Positions 9,545-20,500 of a DNA stretch of 64,000 nucleotides are shown here, piece by piece (positions within the stretch are counted from its first letter, which is position 1; each line of letters opens with the position of its first letter). This DNA comes from Mesaphorura yosii (taxonomy: Eukaryota > Arthropoda > Collembola > Poduromorpha > Tullbergiidae), in the NCBI GenBank assembly GCA_009869945.1, contig WIXG01000034.1:248001-312000 (forward strand). The letters run 5' to 3'. Made by a program: the position numbers and the translations under genes. A model generated the notes under the pieces. It searched no databases. It was not told the DNA's origin and saw only the letters and a list, made by a program, of their open reading frames with translations.

Positions 9545-11492
9545 TTAATCATCCATCCTTATGTCATTAATAGAGCGTGTAATGCTATTTTGCGTCTGCT
9601 CAATCAATACATCTTCCCTACTCTTGCAATTTGCCAATTCTCGTCGAATTTCTGCAGTAATTTGATGGTGCGTGTGCTTGCGAAGTAGTGCTTGAATTGC
9701 CTCATTTTGTTCCGAACTCATGTACTCTTTGTATCGCTGCACAAACACCAGCAGACTTTGGTGCCATAAAACAGGAAGTTCTCTTGGATCTCTTTCAAAC
9801 CTGAAGAGGAAGATATCTTAGAAAACCTGCTGACCGCTCGTTTGGAAATGATAACTCACTTTAAGAAATGGTAGACCACGGCATCAATAACTCGGTAGGG
9901 CAGGGCATACTTCTTATCGAAGAAGATTCGCAAGAATAAAGAATTTGCGCCAGAATAGTCCATTTCGGCTATTTTCAACATAGCGGCAGAGGAGTGTAGG
10001 ATAGGGATGGAATTTTTTGACAATACCGAACCAATGATAACAGCCTCTCGTAAAGTGCACGTTCCACTCTGCAGCGGACAACATGAAATGAGTTCTAAAA
10101 TACATAGGATATTGCAGCTGCAGGACCTGCAGCAAGTTTCTCGAAACTTACTTCGCAAAGTGGAATCAAAATTCCTTTCATAAATGCTCCCGGCTTGAAC
10201 AGTGCTTTGCGAAGCGCCTGGTACAAATGGTAGTTTAACTTTTTGTACTCCATGATGTCGTCACGCACTCGAGGAAGGAGGACCAAATTAAAAAATCGCT
10301 GTGCCATTTTCTCTTTCAAGTTCGATGTGAATATTCTGGTCGCCTGGTACATGGCAGCCGCCGACCAGTTTCCTGGGTCTGTAAATTCAAAACGATGAGT
10401 GACAGAGAATAAAGAAAGGTGTATGAGAACACTGCTATCAGCGCGGTAAGACTTCCCTATTAATTTACCTGTTATATGAAGAACTTGCTCCCAGTTCGTC
10501 AATCTGGGAATGAGCTTAAATGCTTTCGGCAGCTTTCCACTCCTGTATTTGCAAACCTGCAAGCAGAAATTATCGGTTACACTGAAAACTTTGCTGGTGG
10601 GCGAGACTAGGAATTTTATTGGATTCTTACAATATCGCGAACACCTTCGTACATTTTCTCCACCCGAGGATCTAGCCTATGAATGGTCACTCCTGTTAAT
10701 CGGACAGAAAGATAGAAATTCACAAGATTTATAACGCAGACGAGTGTAATGCAGATTTTGTGTGCCTACCTGCTTCTGAAAACTGCGACTCCAACTCAGT
10801 TTGCTTCTCTGTAAACTTTTCCATTATAAGGTCAGCTAATGTCCTGCTTGGTTCTGCGTTTTTATTCATGAAGAGTTCTAGTGCCTTTTCATCTTCTGGG
10901 TCGATCTCCTGCTCAATCAATTCACAAATAGGTGAGACAAGACAGTGGAAGATTAACCACAACGTCAGCATCCCCGTACCTCAGTTTCATGATCTTTACT
11001 TTTCGGAGCAATGGCGAACTCATCGAGATCTGATTCGTCTCCTGACTCTGCTTCTTTTGACCCCAATTTAAATGCTGGCTTCTCTTTCTGTGATGTCTGC
11101 CCTTCGCTTTCATCAAAATCCTCCTCCTCAAATAACTCGTCTTGCAAATCCTTCTGTTGGCGTCTCGCCGACTTCAAGATCTTTTGTGTCATCTTCTCAT
11201 CTATGAACTACAATTTCCAAAGTTATGAGGTAAGTAACTAGGACTTGACTTGACTATTCACTAAAAGCAACTGGCCAACTGGCGAGCTTACCTCTGGCTC
11301 TTGGTCCGATTTGTTGAGCCTGGACTTGTTTCTTGCCTTGTATTTGGAAGGATCCATCACGCGATCGGAAATTAGTTGATCGCCTAAGGATGGACGAGCT
11401 TGAACACTGTCTGACGGACCGTCTCCACCACTGGCTCCTTCTGAAATGGGGTTCATCCTGGTTCCAGCTTTGCTCTTCTTGTGTTTTCCCAT
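9545..11492 (-). CDS. bys: Bystin, ribosome biogenesis factor (ENP1 homologue)
   Basis: There are eight coding exons, all in frame: 11492-11292, 11207-10980, 10908-10770, 10671-10631, 10556-10469, 10378-10152, 10068-9860 and 9800-9545, for 462 residues. Bystin/Enp1 binds pre-40S particles and is needed for 18S rRNA maturation and small-subunit export. The N-terminal third is charged and divergent, with an acidic run ([13 protein letters not shown]). The conserved C-terminal core then follows closely: [126 protein letters not shown] and [10 protein letters not shown]. Exon 4 is only 41 nt ([14 protein letters not shown]) and was placed by phase and similarity. The exon 3 start could instead be 10911. 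A 68-bp 5'-UTR intron (11567-11500) ends 7 nt before the ATG. The gene is divergent from eIF3f. Confidence 0.93.
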
Positions 11493-12039
11493 GTTTACCC
11501 TGAAATGCAATCACTTGTAGTTTCTATTACCAAAAGAGAACTTAAGTCATTTAAGCAGCCTGCGTACCTCGTTGTGTTGGACTTCTGTTGTTTCTATTGT
11601 TGTCAGCCGATTGTAGAACTTAGGGTGACTCCAATACGGTCAATACTTCAAAAGCCGACAAATTCTTGGGATTTTGCAGGTTGTGGTCATTTACAGAAGT
11701 AGCACGTGTGTGGGCCTACACAGTTTGAACTCTCACAACACAACTCAATGTTCGTGCTTTGAATGCTTGCAGAGCTCTTGTACTTCAAAAGGAACTGTCG
11801 GGGCCATCTGCAAAGGAAGAGAGTGAATCAATCTTGCCGGCTCGCGTGCACTTTCAAGTGAACATCTGCGCATGTGTATCGACAGGAGCTAAACTGCAGC
11901 AAGAACAGCTACGAGTTGGTACTGATAAGTGAACTTATAATTCAGTCATACAGTAGCTGATTGTGAAAAGTCTAGCAAGAAACAATTGACAGATCATTCA
12001 TAAGCACGTGCAGAAGTTAACAGAAGCACCATCACCAAG
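11493..12039. promoter_or_regulatory. Divergent promoter region between bystin and eIF3f
   Basis: This 547-bp gap lies between two start codons on opposite strands. It contains the probable bystin 5'-UTR intron (minus-strand donor CGAG|GTACGC at 11568/11567, acceptor TTTCAG at 11500). I see no other coding exon or clear core promoter element. Confidence 0.45.
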
Positions 12040-13274
12040 ATGTCACAGTCGCTAAGCTTGTCAGTAAAAGTTCATCCAACTGTTCTTTTTCAAGTTGTCA
12101 ACGCGTACGAGCGAAGGAACTTGGACAGGACATCAATTCTAGGCACACTTCTCGGTAAGGGCAGTTGAATCGCCCATCGTGTAATGGTATACTTTTGGTT
12201 TGGTCAATTTCTAATCTAGTACTTACGGTTTGCAGGTACAATTGATAAGAACTTCATTGAGGTGACCAATTGCTTTGTTGTGCCGCATAATATTAGTCCA
12301 GAAGATGGAACCGTAAGTTTTATTTTGTCACATTACCAAGCTACAAGTTTGCGATCCGATCCATTGTGGATTTCGATAGGTTTCGATCGAAATGCATCTG
12401 GCCGATGTCATGTACAAACTGAACAAGCAGGTTCATCCAGCAGAAGTTATTGTTGGATGGTGGACAACGGGCTTTGATGTGACGAGTATTGCTGTACCAA
12501 TTAACGACTATTATGCAAGGCAGTGTCAAAACCCAATTCACTTGCTTGTCGACACCACACTTCGGGGAGGCAAGATGAACATTAAGGCGTTCGTTCAGTG
12601 AGTTTTACATGACCTTAATTGATTGAGGGCTAAGAATTGAGTAGATTTGTCTTGTTTTTCCAGAGTGGACATTGGAGTTCCTGAAGGTTCTCAGGGCGCA
12701 ATGTTCAGCCCTATTCCAGCGGAAATTATTCAATACCAACCTGAGGCTGTGGCAAGTAAGTTGATTTTAATTGCTGGGCTTTTATGCTTGATGAGATTGT
12801 GGGTTCTGTAATCTCTGTGTGCCGAAGTTTAATTTTTAATGCGTTTCTCTCGCCTGCCAGTGCAAACTTTGATGAAGACACGAGTTCCAGGCAAGACCGA
12901 AATTTTGAATGAATTACCACAAGTGACAGAAAGCATCGGAGACCTCGCTGATTTACTCAACGTTGTGCTAGCTTATGTGGAAGATGTTTTGGCTGACCGC
13001 GTGACTCCCGACAACACAATTGGTCGTCATTTACTGAAGTTGACTCAAGCAGTTCCAAAAATGTCAGAAACTGAATTGGATTCATTTTTAAATGCCAACA
13101 TCAAGGTAAGTTTAATTCAACGCGAAACTTTTCTGAAAATTTTTACCTTGTATTATTTGTGACTTTTAGGATCTCTTGATGTGCATGTATATGACGCAAT
13201 TAACCCGTGTTCAAGTTCAGTTGAATGAAAAACTCCTGATGACTTCTCCAAACTTGAATCTTCAGCAGCAGTAA
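12040..13274 (+). CDS. eIF3f: Eukaryotic translation initiation factor 3 subunit F
   Basis: There are six coding exons: 12040-12154, 12236-12312, 12380-12597, 12664-12755, 12861-13105 and 13170-13274 (stop TAA), giving 283 residues. eIF3f is an MPN-domain subunit of the eIF3 complex, which organises the 43S pre-initiation complex. The MPN domain runs from about residue 7 ([19 protein letters not shown], then [20 protein letters not shown]) through [12 protein letters not shown] and [11 protein letters not shown] to about residue 135. The C-terminal half has [26 protein letters not shown] and a final [12 protein letters not shown] helix, all typical. As expected for eIF3f, the catalytic JAMM metal-binding His-x-His is not present. 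Exon phases agree at every junction. A poly(A) signal lies at 13413-13418. Confidence 0.95.
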
Positions 13275-13412
13275 TCAATCCTGTGGAGTATTTTTATTTT
13301 TGGAAGCCGAGTGCTTCAAAAATAATTTAGATTTCGTATGTTTTCATTCATATAATTTAAAATATTGTTTTTAATGAGGCAGAATATTCATGCTTTCATG
13401 CAGCACGAAGTA

Positions 13413-13418
13413 AATAAA
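13413..13418 (+). terminator. Poly(A) signal AATAAA of eIF3f
   Basis: AATAAA lies 139 bp after the eIF3f stop. A second plus-strand AATAAA near 13,651 could act as an alternative. Confidence 0.65.
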
Positions 13419-13466
13419 GAAATGTTAAGCTAAAATGGACTACGAACTCCTTTTCACACATGCTGG

Positions 13467-13472
13467 TTTATT
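13467..13472 (-). terminator. Candidate poly(A) signal AATAAA of the scabrous-like gene
   Basis: On the minus strand AATAAA lies about 1.07 kb after the stop at 14,537, giving a long 3' untranslated region. I found no closer canonical signal. It lies about 50 bp from the opposing eIF3f signal, so the transcripts would end almost back to back. Confidence 0.4.
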
Positions 13473-13949
13473 GCACATTTCTATGAACGATTTTACAATA
13501 TTGCGATTCAGCAAGACTACGATATTTTGGGTCATTCGAGTGCTCGCTCCAGCGTCTTCTTTCGTCACTTCTGGCTTTTTGCTAGTCCTACGTAAGAATA
13601 CTATTTTATGGTCACTGGAATGTAAATCTAGACGAAATGAATCTACTGAAATAAAGCCTACATTAGAATGCGTAACATTTCAAACAAAAAATACAATACT
13701 ACAATCTATTGTATAATTAAGGCGTTATATACACGTAATACTATTGCTAGGCTTCACGCTTCAACGAACTCGTAAAAGTGTACAATAAGGATAAGGTTGG
13801 GAAAGGTTAAGTTTGCAAGGTTTACAGCTGTAATAGTAAACTACAAGTGATAACACGCGTTCTCAAATAATATTAGGAAAAAGAAGGATAGCCTAATGAT
13901 AGTTTTAGAGTAACAAGTCGAATCTGAATTTCTGAAAGAAGTATGCTAA

Positions 13950-14113
13950 CTATTTACAATTACTTGCATTCAGGTGATCAAACGGCGAGACAAGGGATGT
14001 TAGGGCACCTGGCGGAGTGACATTTGGCGGCATTTTTGGCCCCGAATGACCCATTTGTCTGCCTAGACTTTTGGTCGAGTGTACACTTGCCTGAATGTAG
14101 CTAAACGAGTCGC
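13950..14113 (-). other. Coding-like stretch downstream of the scabrous-like stop codon
   Basis: On the minus strand a good acceptor (TGCATTTTACACTTCAG) is followed by 54 codons without a stop, including SGPKMPPNVTPPGALTSLVS, and ending LNASNCK and TAG. The stretch is richer in G+C than its surroundings. Its entry phase (2 nt) does not match the last exon of the scabrous-like gene (14,537-14,626), which has no donor before its stop. It does match the phase of the exon ending at 14,931. It may be an alternative terminal exon, a separate gene's last exon or chance sequence in a 3' untranslated region. Confidence 0.25.
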
Positions 14114-14536
14114 CTGAAGTGTAAAATGCAAGTACAGCTGCTCATATTTTGTCAGAGTAGCCAGAATGGAAGGAACAATGGATTTAAATTGTGCTTTGGC
14201 GCCAGTACTATGACCGGCGCAATTTCATTGCGCTTGCACCAATTATTTCTAATCGCTATTAAAATTTATATTTCGATCATTTAAAGCTTGATTTGACCTG
14301 ACACGATGTTCAAATTTTACATAAATAGAGTTTTCTACTTCTTTCAAAGAAGTCGGCCAAGTGTCCATTCGATCAGAAAGTCAGTCAGCGAAAAGGTCAT
14401 TCGAGAAAAAAATTCCGCCAAGTACCCGACCACGATACAAGGTACGTGTATCGGTGTATCGAAGCTAGTATACAGTAAAATATAGGAAGGACAGGTTAGA
14501 GAGATTCGTTAGAGAATTAGAGAACAGTGGTTGTAC

Positions 14537-17500
14537 TTAAGAAGTTGCAGAAGCTGTGGAGTTCGTTGGTTTGAAGGATTTCGGTCTGATCATCATGGTG
14601 GCTTTCTTCAGGGTGTAGTCCCATCCCTGCAAAAGTTCAAGAAGGCTTCGTGTGATTGACCCCAAAGTGAATATTCATGTTTTTTTTATCTTACCTTCCA
14701 ACGGAACCAAACAATTCCCTGTCTCGCAAGGACTGCGGCAGAATCTTGCTGTGGCACATCGTAATAAATTCCATTCAGGCCTGTTCAGAGAGTAAACACA
14801 ACATTTTAGTAAAGATATCATTACAAAAAGAAACGACAAATGGAGAATCAATCCAGTTGTGGGCTTAAAAATAGTATCTGGACATTCATTCTTTTAATGT
14901 TCGCAATGTTCTACCCGTAATAATGGTTACCTCTGCCGCACGACTTCCACCACCAGCCACCCTTGAGCATCGATGCGCAGTTCAGCGAAGACCTGTCGTT
15001 GTCCCGATCATGCGTCGAGAAGGCTGAACCATGAGCACCATACCACGGGTCACTTAAAGCATCTCCTGCATCACCACTGTACCCACTCACTTCCAGCCGG
15101 AAGCCATCGGATTCGGAAGCAACCTGGAAATTTCAGGAGAGATTTGAGATGAAGGCTTTTATAATGCAAATGCAAGGAGTGTTTGGGCAAATGAAACTGC
15201 GAACGATGCGTTTTCTAATCGCACGGCTAAATGAATCGACACGTTGTGTGAACTTGTCATCTTGAAAATCTCATTTACACGCCTGATTAATGATCGAATG
15301 AGAAATTATGTGTATGGTTCCTTTCTAATGAGTAGTGAAAGAGTGAAATTATTCCTAAGAACTTTGTTCTAAATCTTATTTTAATTTTAATATGTTCGCG
15401 AAAGATGAAATTGAGCACGCATCGGCATTGCAAAAAACTGAAAGTGAGTTTTGCTTTGTCAACGATCCGATAATGCATGTAATACGTTTCAGTGGTTTTG
15501 AGAGAAGGAATTTTAATTATAATATAATATCATGTAAGGCATGAATGGGTGCATTTTCTCAACTCGAAAAGTGAAGCGAATTTAAATGTCATCGTCGAGA
15601 CGTACTCTGAATGTCGAATACTCCGCGTATCGCTTTTCTCCATCAAAGTCTTCCAATTCGATTCTCAGCACTTGGTCCTCGGAGGTGGTGAGCAGATGCA
15701 GATTCAGGTTTCCAATCCACAGCTCGCGTTGAGGATCGCCAAAGCCACTGCGGTACTCGATCCAATTGCGATGAAAACTTTCCCTTGGTTCACCAAAATC
15801 AGCTCTCCGCTGTACGACCTACATTCGCCATTGATCAAGATCATATTTAAGCTTATGCACGCATGCATGTGGAGAGTTGACAAATTAATTATGAAATTGG
15901 AGCCCACGAGCCCATGCTGAACACAAATACTACTACGTGCTTCAGAATTGTCGCTCGGCTGAATTGAATCTTGAATACTCCCCACTTCGGGCTACAAGCG
16001 TGAATTGTGCCGGAAATTGAGACTTCGTCAAATCTTTTATAAGAGCCCGTACGTGTACAAATAAAAGGACTCAACGATTAATTTCAGAATGCGAGTGTGA
16101 CCAAATTTTAATTTATGAAACGCGACTTAGCGAAGCGATCCGCATTCTTCAGACCTATCAGGAGTCCTCTGTAGAGGACTTTTTTAAAACTCGAAGGGAT
16201 AACAAATCACTTCGTGCAAAACTCAGTCGGCATCAGTCACAATTAAACTCTTAGCAGGAATCTCGTGAATGAATATGCCTGTTCTGTAAAGAACAGGAAA
16301 TTATTAATGAAAAAAATCACCGTGCATTTGAATTTGCATGTGGAGTGTATCGATACTAAAACGTTATTGCTATTCTTGGAAAGATGATTTCAAGCCAAGA
16401 AATCTCGAACTCTATTATTTTGTTCGTCCTTCCCTTGGATGGACGCGGACGCGACGCCGCAGCGCAGCGGCTCTCAAGTTAATTTCACTGTCATCAATTC
16501 TGTTTACATGTAAGGAGAGTGTGACCGATCAGGCTAATAACAATTACATTCACAAATTCGTCGCAGATTAAAAGCAAACTTGTCATTGTGCTTATGCGCG
16601 GCCACCGTGCTCGAAAGTCTGGTGCATGAGAATGATATTCATCTCATTCACAGTCATAATCATCTGTGGTCGCGCTGTAAGGACGAAACTTAATTGCATT
16701 GCAGATTTCGTGGCCATGCACGCAGATCAATTCAAAATCCGCAAACTCACTGGGCTTGACTTAACATCATAATTTTCTGCTGCATTTGCATTGATCGTAG
16801 TCAGAGCTAGAAAGGAAAAGTTACCATCCATCCGCCACCGGCAGTTTCTTGATCACAGTACACGAGCAGCTGCCAGAATGAGGATCTCGCACCGGGTAGT
16901 TTGACGTGGTAGAGACCAGAACGTCTGCTTCCCTGCATTATTTGCTCCACACACGACGCGCCAGTTTGGCCGGACTAGAGATTAACAAATCGAAACAATC
17001 ATTTTACTGAATTATATTCATAAAATCTTCCTCGTTGACGAAGTTACGAAATGGCGGAACGAAATTCGAGAACGAGATTAAGGAAAGTGAAAACAAAGGC
17101 CTATTTCTATTATTTTAGAGCATGAAGCGAAATTTCATAACAATAACGCAAATGCGAACAAAAGTTATTGTTTACATTATGCAGATTCGCAATTCATAAA
17201 TTATTGTCCACTGAATGCGCTTAAACGGTTCAAGTTACGCTTTGAAGCTGTGCCTCGCTGCTGCAACCTGCAATGCGGTGTCAATGAATTAATTAATTCG
17301 CCGGCCGAGAGGCGCAGGCGAGCACAAGGAGGAAGTGACTTCGAGTGATTGTATTGCAGGTGCAATCTGTAAAATGCAATTTGTGGGAGGGAGCGCAAAT
17401 AATTCACAACTTTATTAAATAATTTGCATTGCACTGCCTCTGTCACAAGTCACAAAGTGTCGGATAATTTATGGGAAAATAATTCTCAAGAAGAGATAAA

Positions 17501-20500
17501 TGTGAAAAACGAAAAAGCCTTTGTCAGTCGCATTCTGCAAATTGCATCAACCACCTGGTGCACTATGCACTTCTCGAAACGCAGGCTCATTTGCAACACA
17601 ATTTAAATGAAGACATGAAACTACACGGAATGCTACTTCACGCCTGCATAAATTTGCATGGAATTACGCGCACGCGCAGGGCAAGCAAGATGAAGACATG
17701 AGGATGTGACCTACCCCAGTAAGTAAAGCATCAGCACCGTCAGTGTTTGATGAGTCTGAACTTGGTTTGTTCCGGACTGACGGGAACACTACAGACTTGA
17801 CCCGCGTGCTATTGCCGGAGTAGGTTGGCCCCTGTGGTGAAAGTCCGGGCTCGCCAGAGAACGTGGCGTCGTTCATGCTGAATTGGAGGTTGTCTGGCGA
17901 ATCGGGATCGTTTGGTGGTGGATTTGGTGGCCCATCAACGGAATTTACGTCAATGATCGGACCTCCCGTGGTGGTAGTTGGAATCTTGGGCAATTTTCGA
18001 AGATTGGACTGCAGTAAATCAAGTTGGTGCTCCACTGTGCCCAATTCCGACATGATTTGCTGGCTCTATTGGAGGACAAGACATAAATTATCAGACTCCG
18101 TTCCGTTTCTATTTTAAGAAGCGTAATTTACATGAAAACTTGAAAAGTGACCAAAATTACGATGACAAAGGAAAACCCTCGAAACGGCTCGTATGCAGAA
18201 ACCTTCCATCGAGGACAGCAATTAGACGTAATTGTCCATACTTAATAATGGATGCATTCATTGTTGTCACAAAACATATGCAATAACATTTAATTATTGT
18301 CACCCTCGTGGGCTTGCAGCGCTGTGAATACGGTGAATGACAATGAAACTGTTACACGGCAAGATTGGTGCCAGGCTAACACTTAATCTCATGTTCTGTC
18401 CCATTTAACATCGTGTCCCGTCCCGTCAAATGAAGGATTTTGGATTTAAAGCTCAAAATAAATGTCATTTTGTATACATAAAGAATTAGCCCTATTTTTC
18501 TTTTTCACAATCGCATTTACAGGATTCTGCTTTTGACGCCACTACATCTTGCCCATTGATAAATGATATCTAATCACGGTGTTTAATATTACGCAATGTC
18601 AGTTCTATTATAAAATTGTAAGGTATCAATCGTCGTTTTGTCCTCTTTTCGACGCTTGCCTCGTCAGGAGATCTATTTCAAGTCGATTTTTCTTGATTAT
18701 TTATGTCGCATGTTACCGAAAAGAGGATTGTTTACGCAAGAATTCTTCAATTACGAAGGGACGCTTATGAGAGTTTCAAGGTTTTTGCTATATCGTTAAG
18801 AATTCTTGCAAAATTCAAGTTTACGCTTGTAAAGTTGCTCACTCATCACATCACCACCAGTTTCAGTTTCAGTCTGACAATCCCAATTTTAATTGGAGAA
18901 AATATGCAACCACATTTTAGTTCGTTAGCTTCTTCCCAGTATGTGCCACTTGCCAAAATGACAGGCGTAAACCTTGACGCATGCATGCAGCGAACACGGG
19001 CGTACAGGCGAAACAGAGAAGATGACATATTAATAACATGCAATAATGCGTGATGATGATCATATCATGTATTCTTGCGGATAATGATGTTAGTTCAACT
19101 TTCCCCTAATCTTAATCTCTTCATTGTCAAAGACATTCGCTGTTCGCTCGCTGCCACCGCAAAAACTAATCTCCCAGGCTTAAGACAGGGATGACAAGAA
19201 GAAACGAGGAGAGACAGCAGCAGCGACGCAATGCATGCAACAATGAATGAGAAAATTTGAATAACAAAGAAATTGCAATGTAATGCCAAAACACAACATA
19301 AACAACTTGTTAAATGTTAACCAGATTTTCAACTGCTCGATGAGCCTAAGCTGAAGTTTCAGCAGACGTCTGGCTTGTACTTTAATTCAGATTCGGACAT
19401 TTACGCGACCCGAATAGCAATAATGCGAACTGGCCGCTGATTTTTTAGGAATAGCAGAACAGTTGAAGGATATTCGAAGACAAGGACGTTATTGAGAAGA
19501 TTTGACTTGGACGTGGCGTGTCCGTTCAGTGAGTTCAGTCTCCCAAAGAATGAGGCTGCAAATACGAATTCTTGACAGTTCTCAAACCATCGCCAGTGTA
19601 CGCCTGCACGCACCGTTCGGACAATGAAATGCGGTGTCATCCTGCCAGACGTCAGATTATTAAGATAAATACTGTCACAGAGTTATTATGCACATTTCTG
19701 TTCTACGTGGCTTGTAATATGCATGAGGTAGGTGCTTTAGGCTGCTGTTGTGGATACGAAGTACGCTGCCCTTCCTTCTTAAAGTAAGATCAAAAGCATT
19801 TAGGTGTCAACTTCAACTTACGCGGACGTTCAAGTCACTTCGAATTGCGGTGATCGCTCTTTCTTGACGTCTCGACTCGGAAAGCAGAACATCGTTTGTG
19901 GGCGACGACAAGAATTGCGGTCGCTGGCTGCTGTTGACATTTGCCGGTGTCGACGAGGCGACCTTGCTTGTTCCGGTCTCAACAATGCTCCAGAGGCTTT
20001 CGACACGGGATACCAAAGGAGTGAGTGTTCTCAGGACGCGGTCGACTCTTCGTCCACACTGTGGGATTTCGTCCATGTTGTTTGAAATGGAGTAGCGCGA
20101 CTCCAGGTTGTCGAAAGACCTTTGGATTTGGATCTGGGCATGGCTCAGGCGATCCAACTTCGTTGCGAGTGTGTCCAGCTTGGTTACCAGTGAGTTTAAG
20201 ATTGGCCTAGAAATAGAAACATAAGAATTTCTTCATTTCTTCTTCAACAAGGTTCATTTAATTTTGTCTTGTTACACGCGTCATTTGAATTAGAAATCAC
20301 TTGATCATTAATTTGTAATGATGACTCTATCTTCAAGTCAGGCATCCTTCAATTTCTATTGTAGTTCGCGTCACAAAAACATCTTGAATGTGTTTGACAA
20401 ATGCTGGATGTAATCATCTTGTAAACAAAGGCCTGACTGTCATCTCATTGTCGCATGTCCATATTTCATGTTATCTGCCATGTTCATTTTTGTCGGTGTC

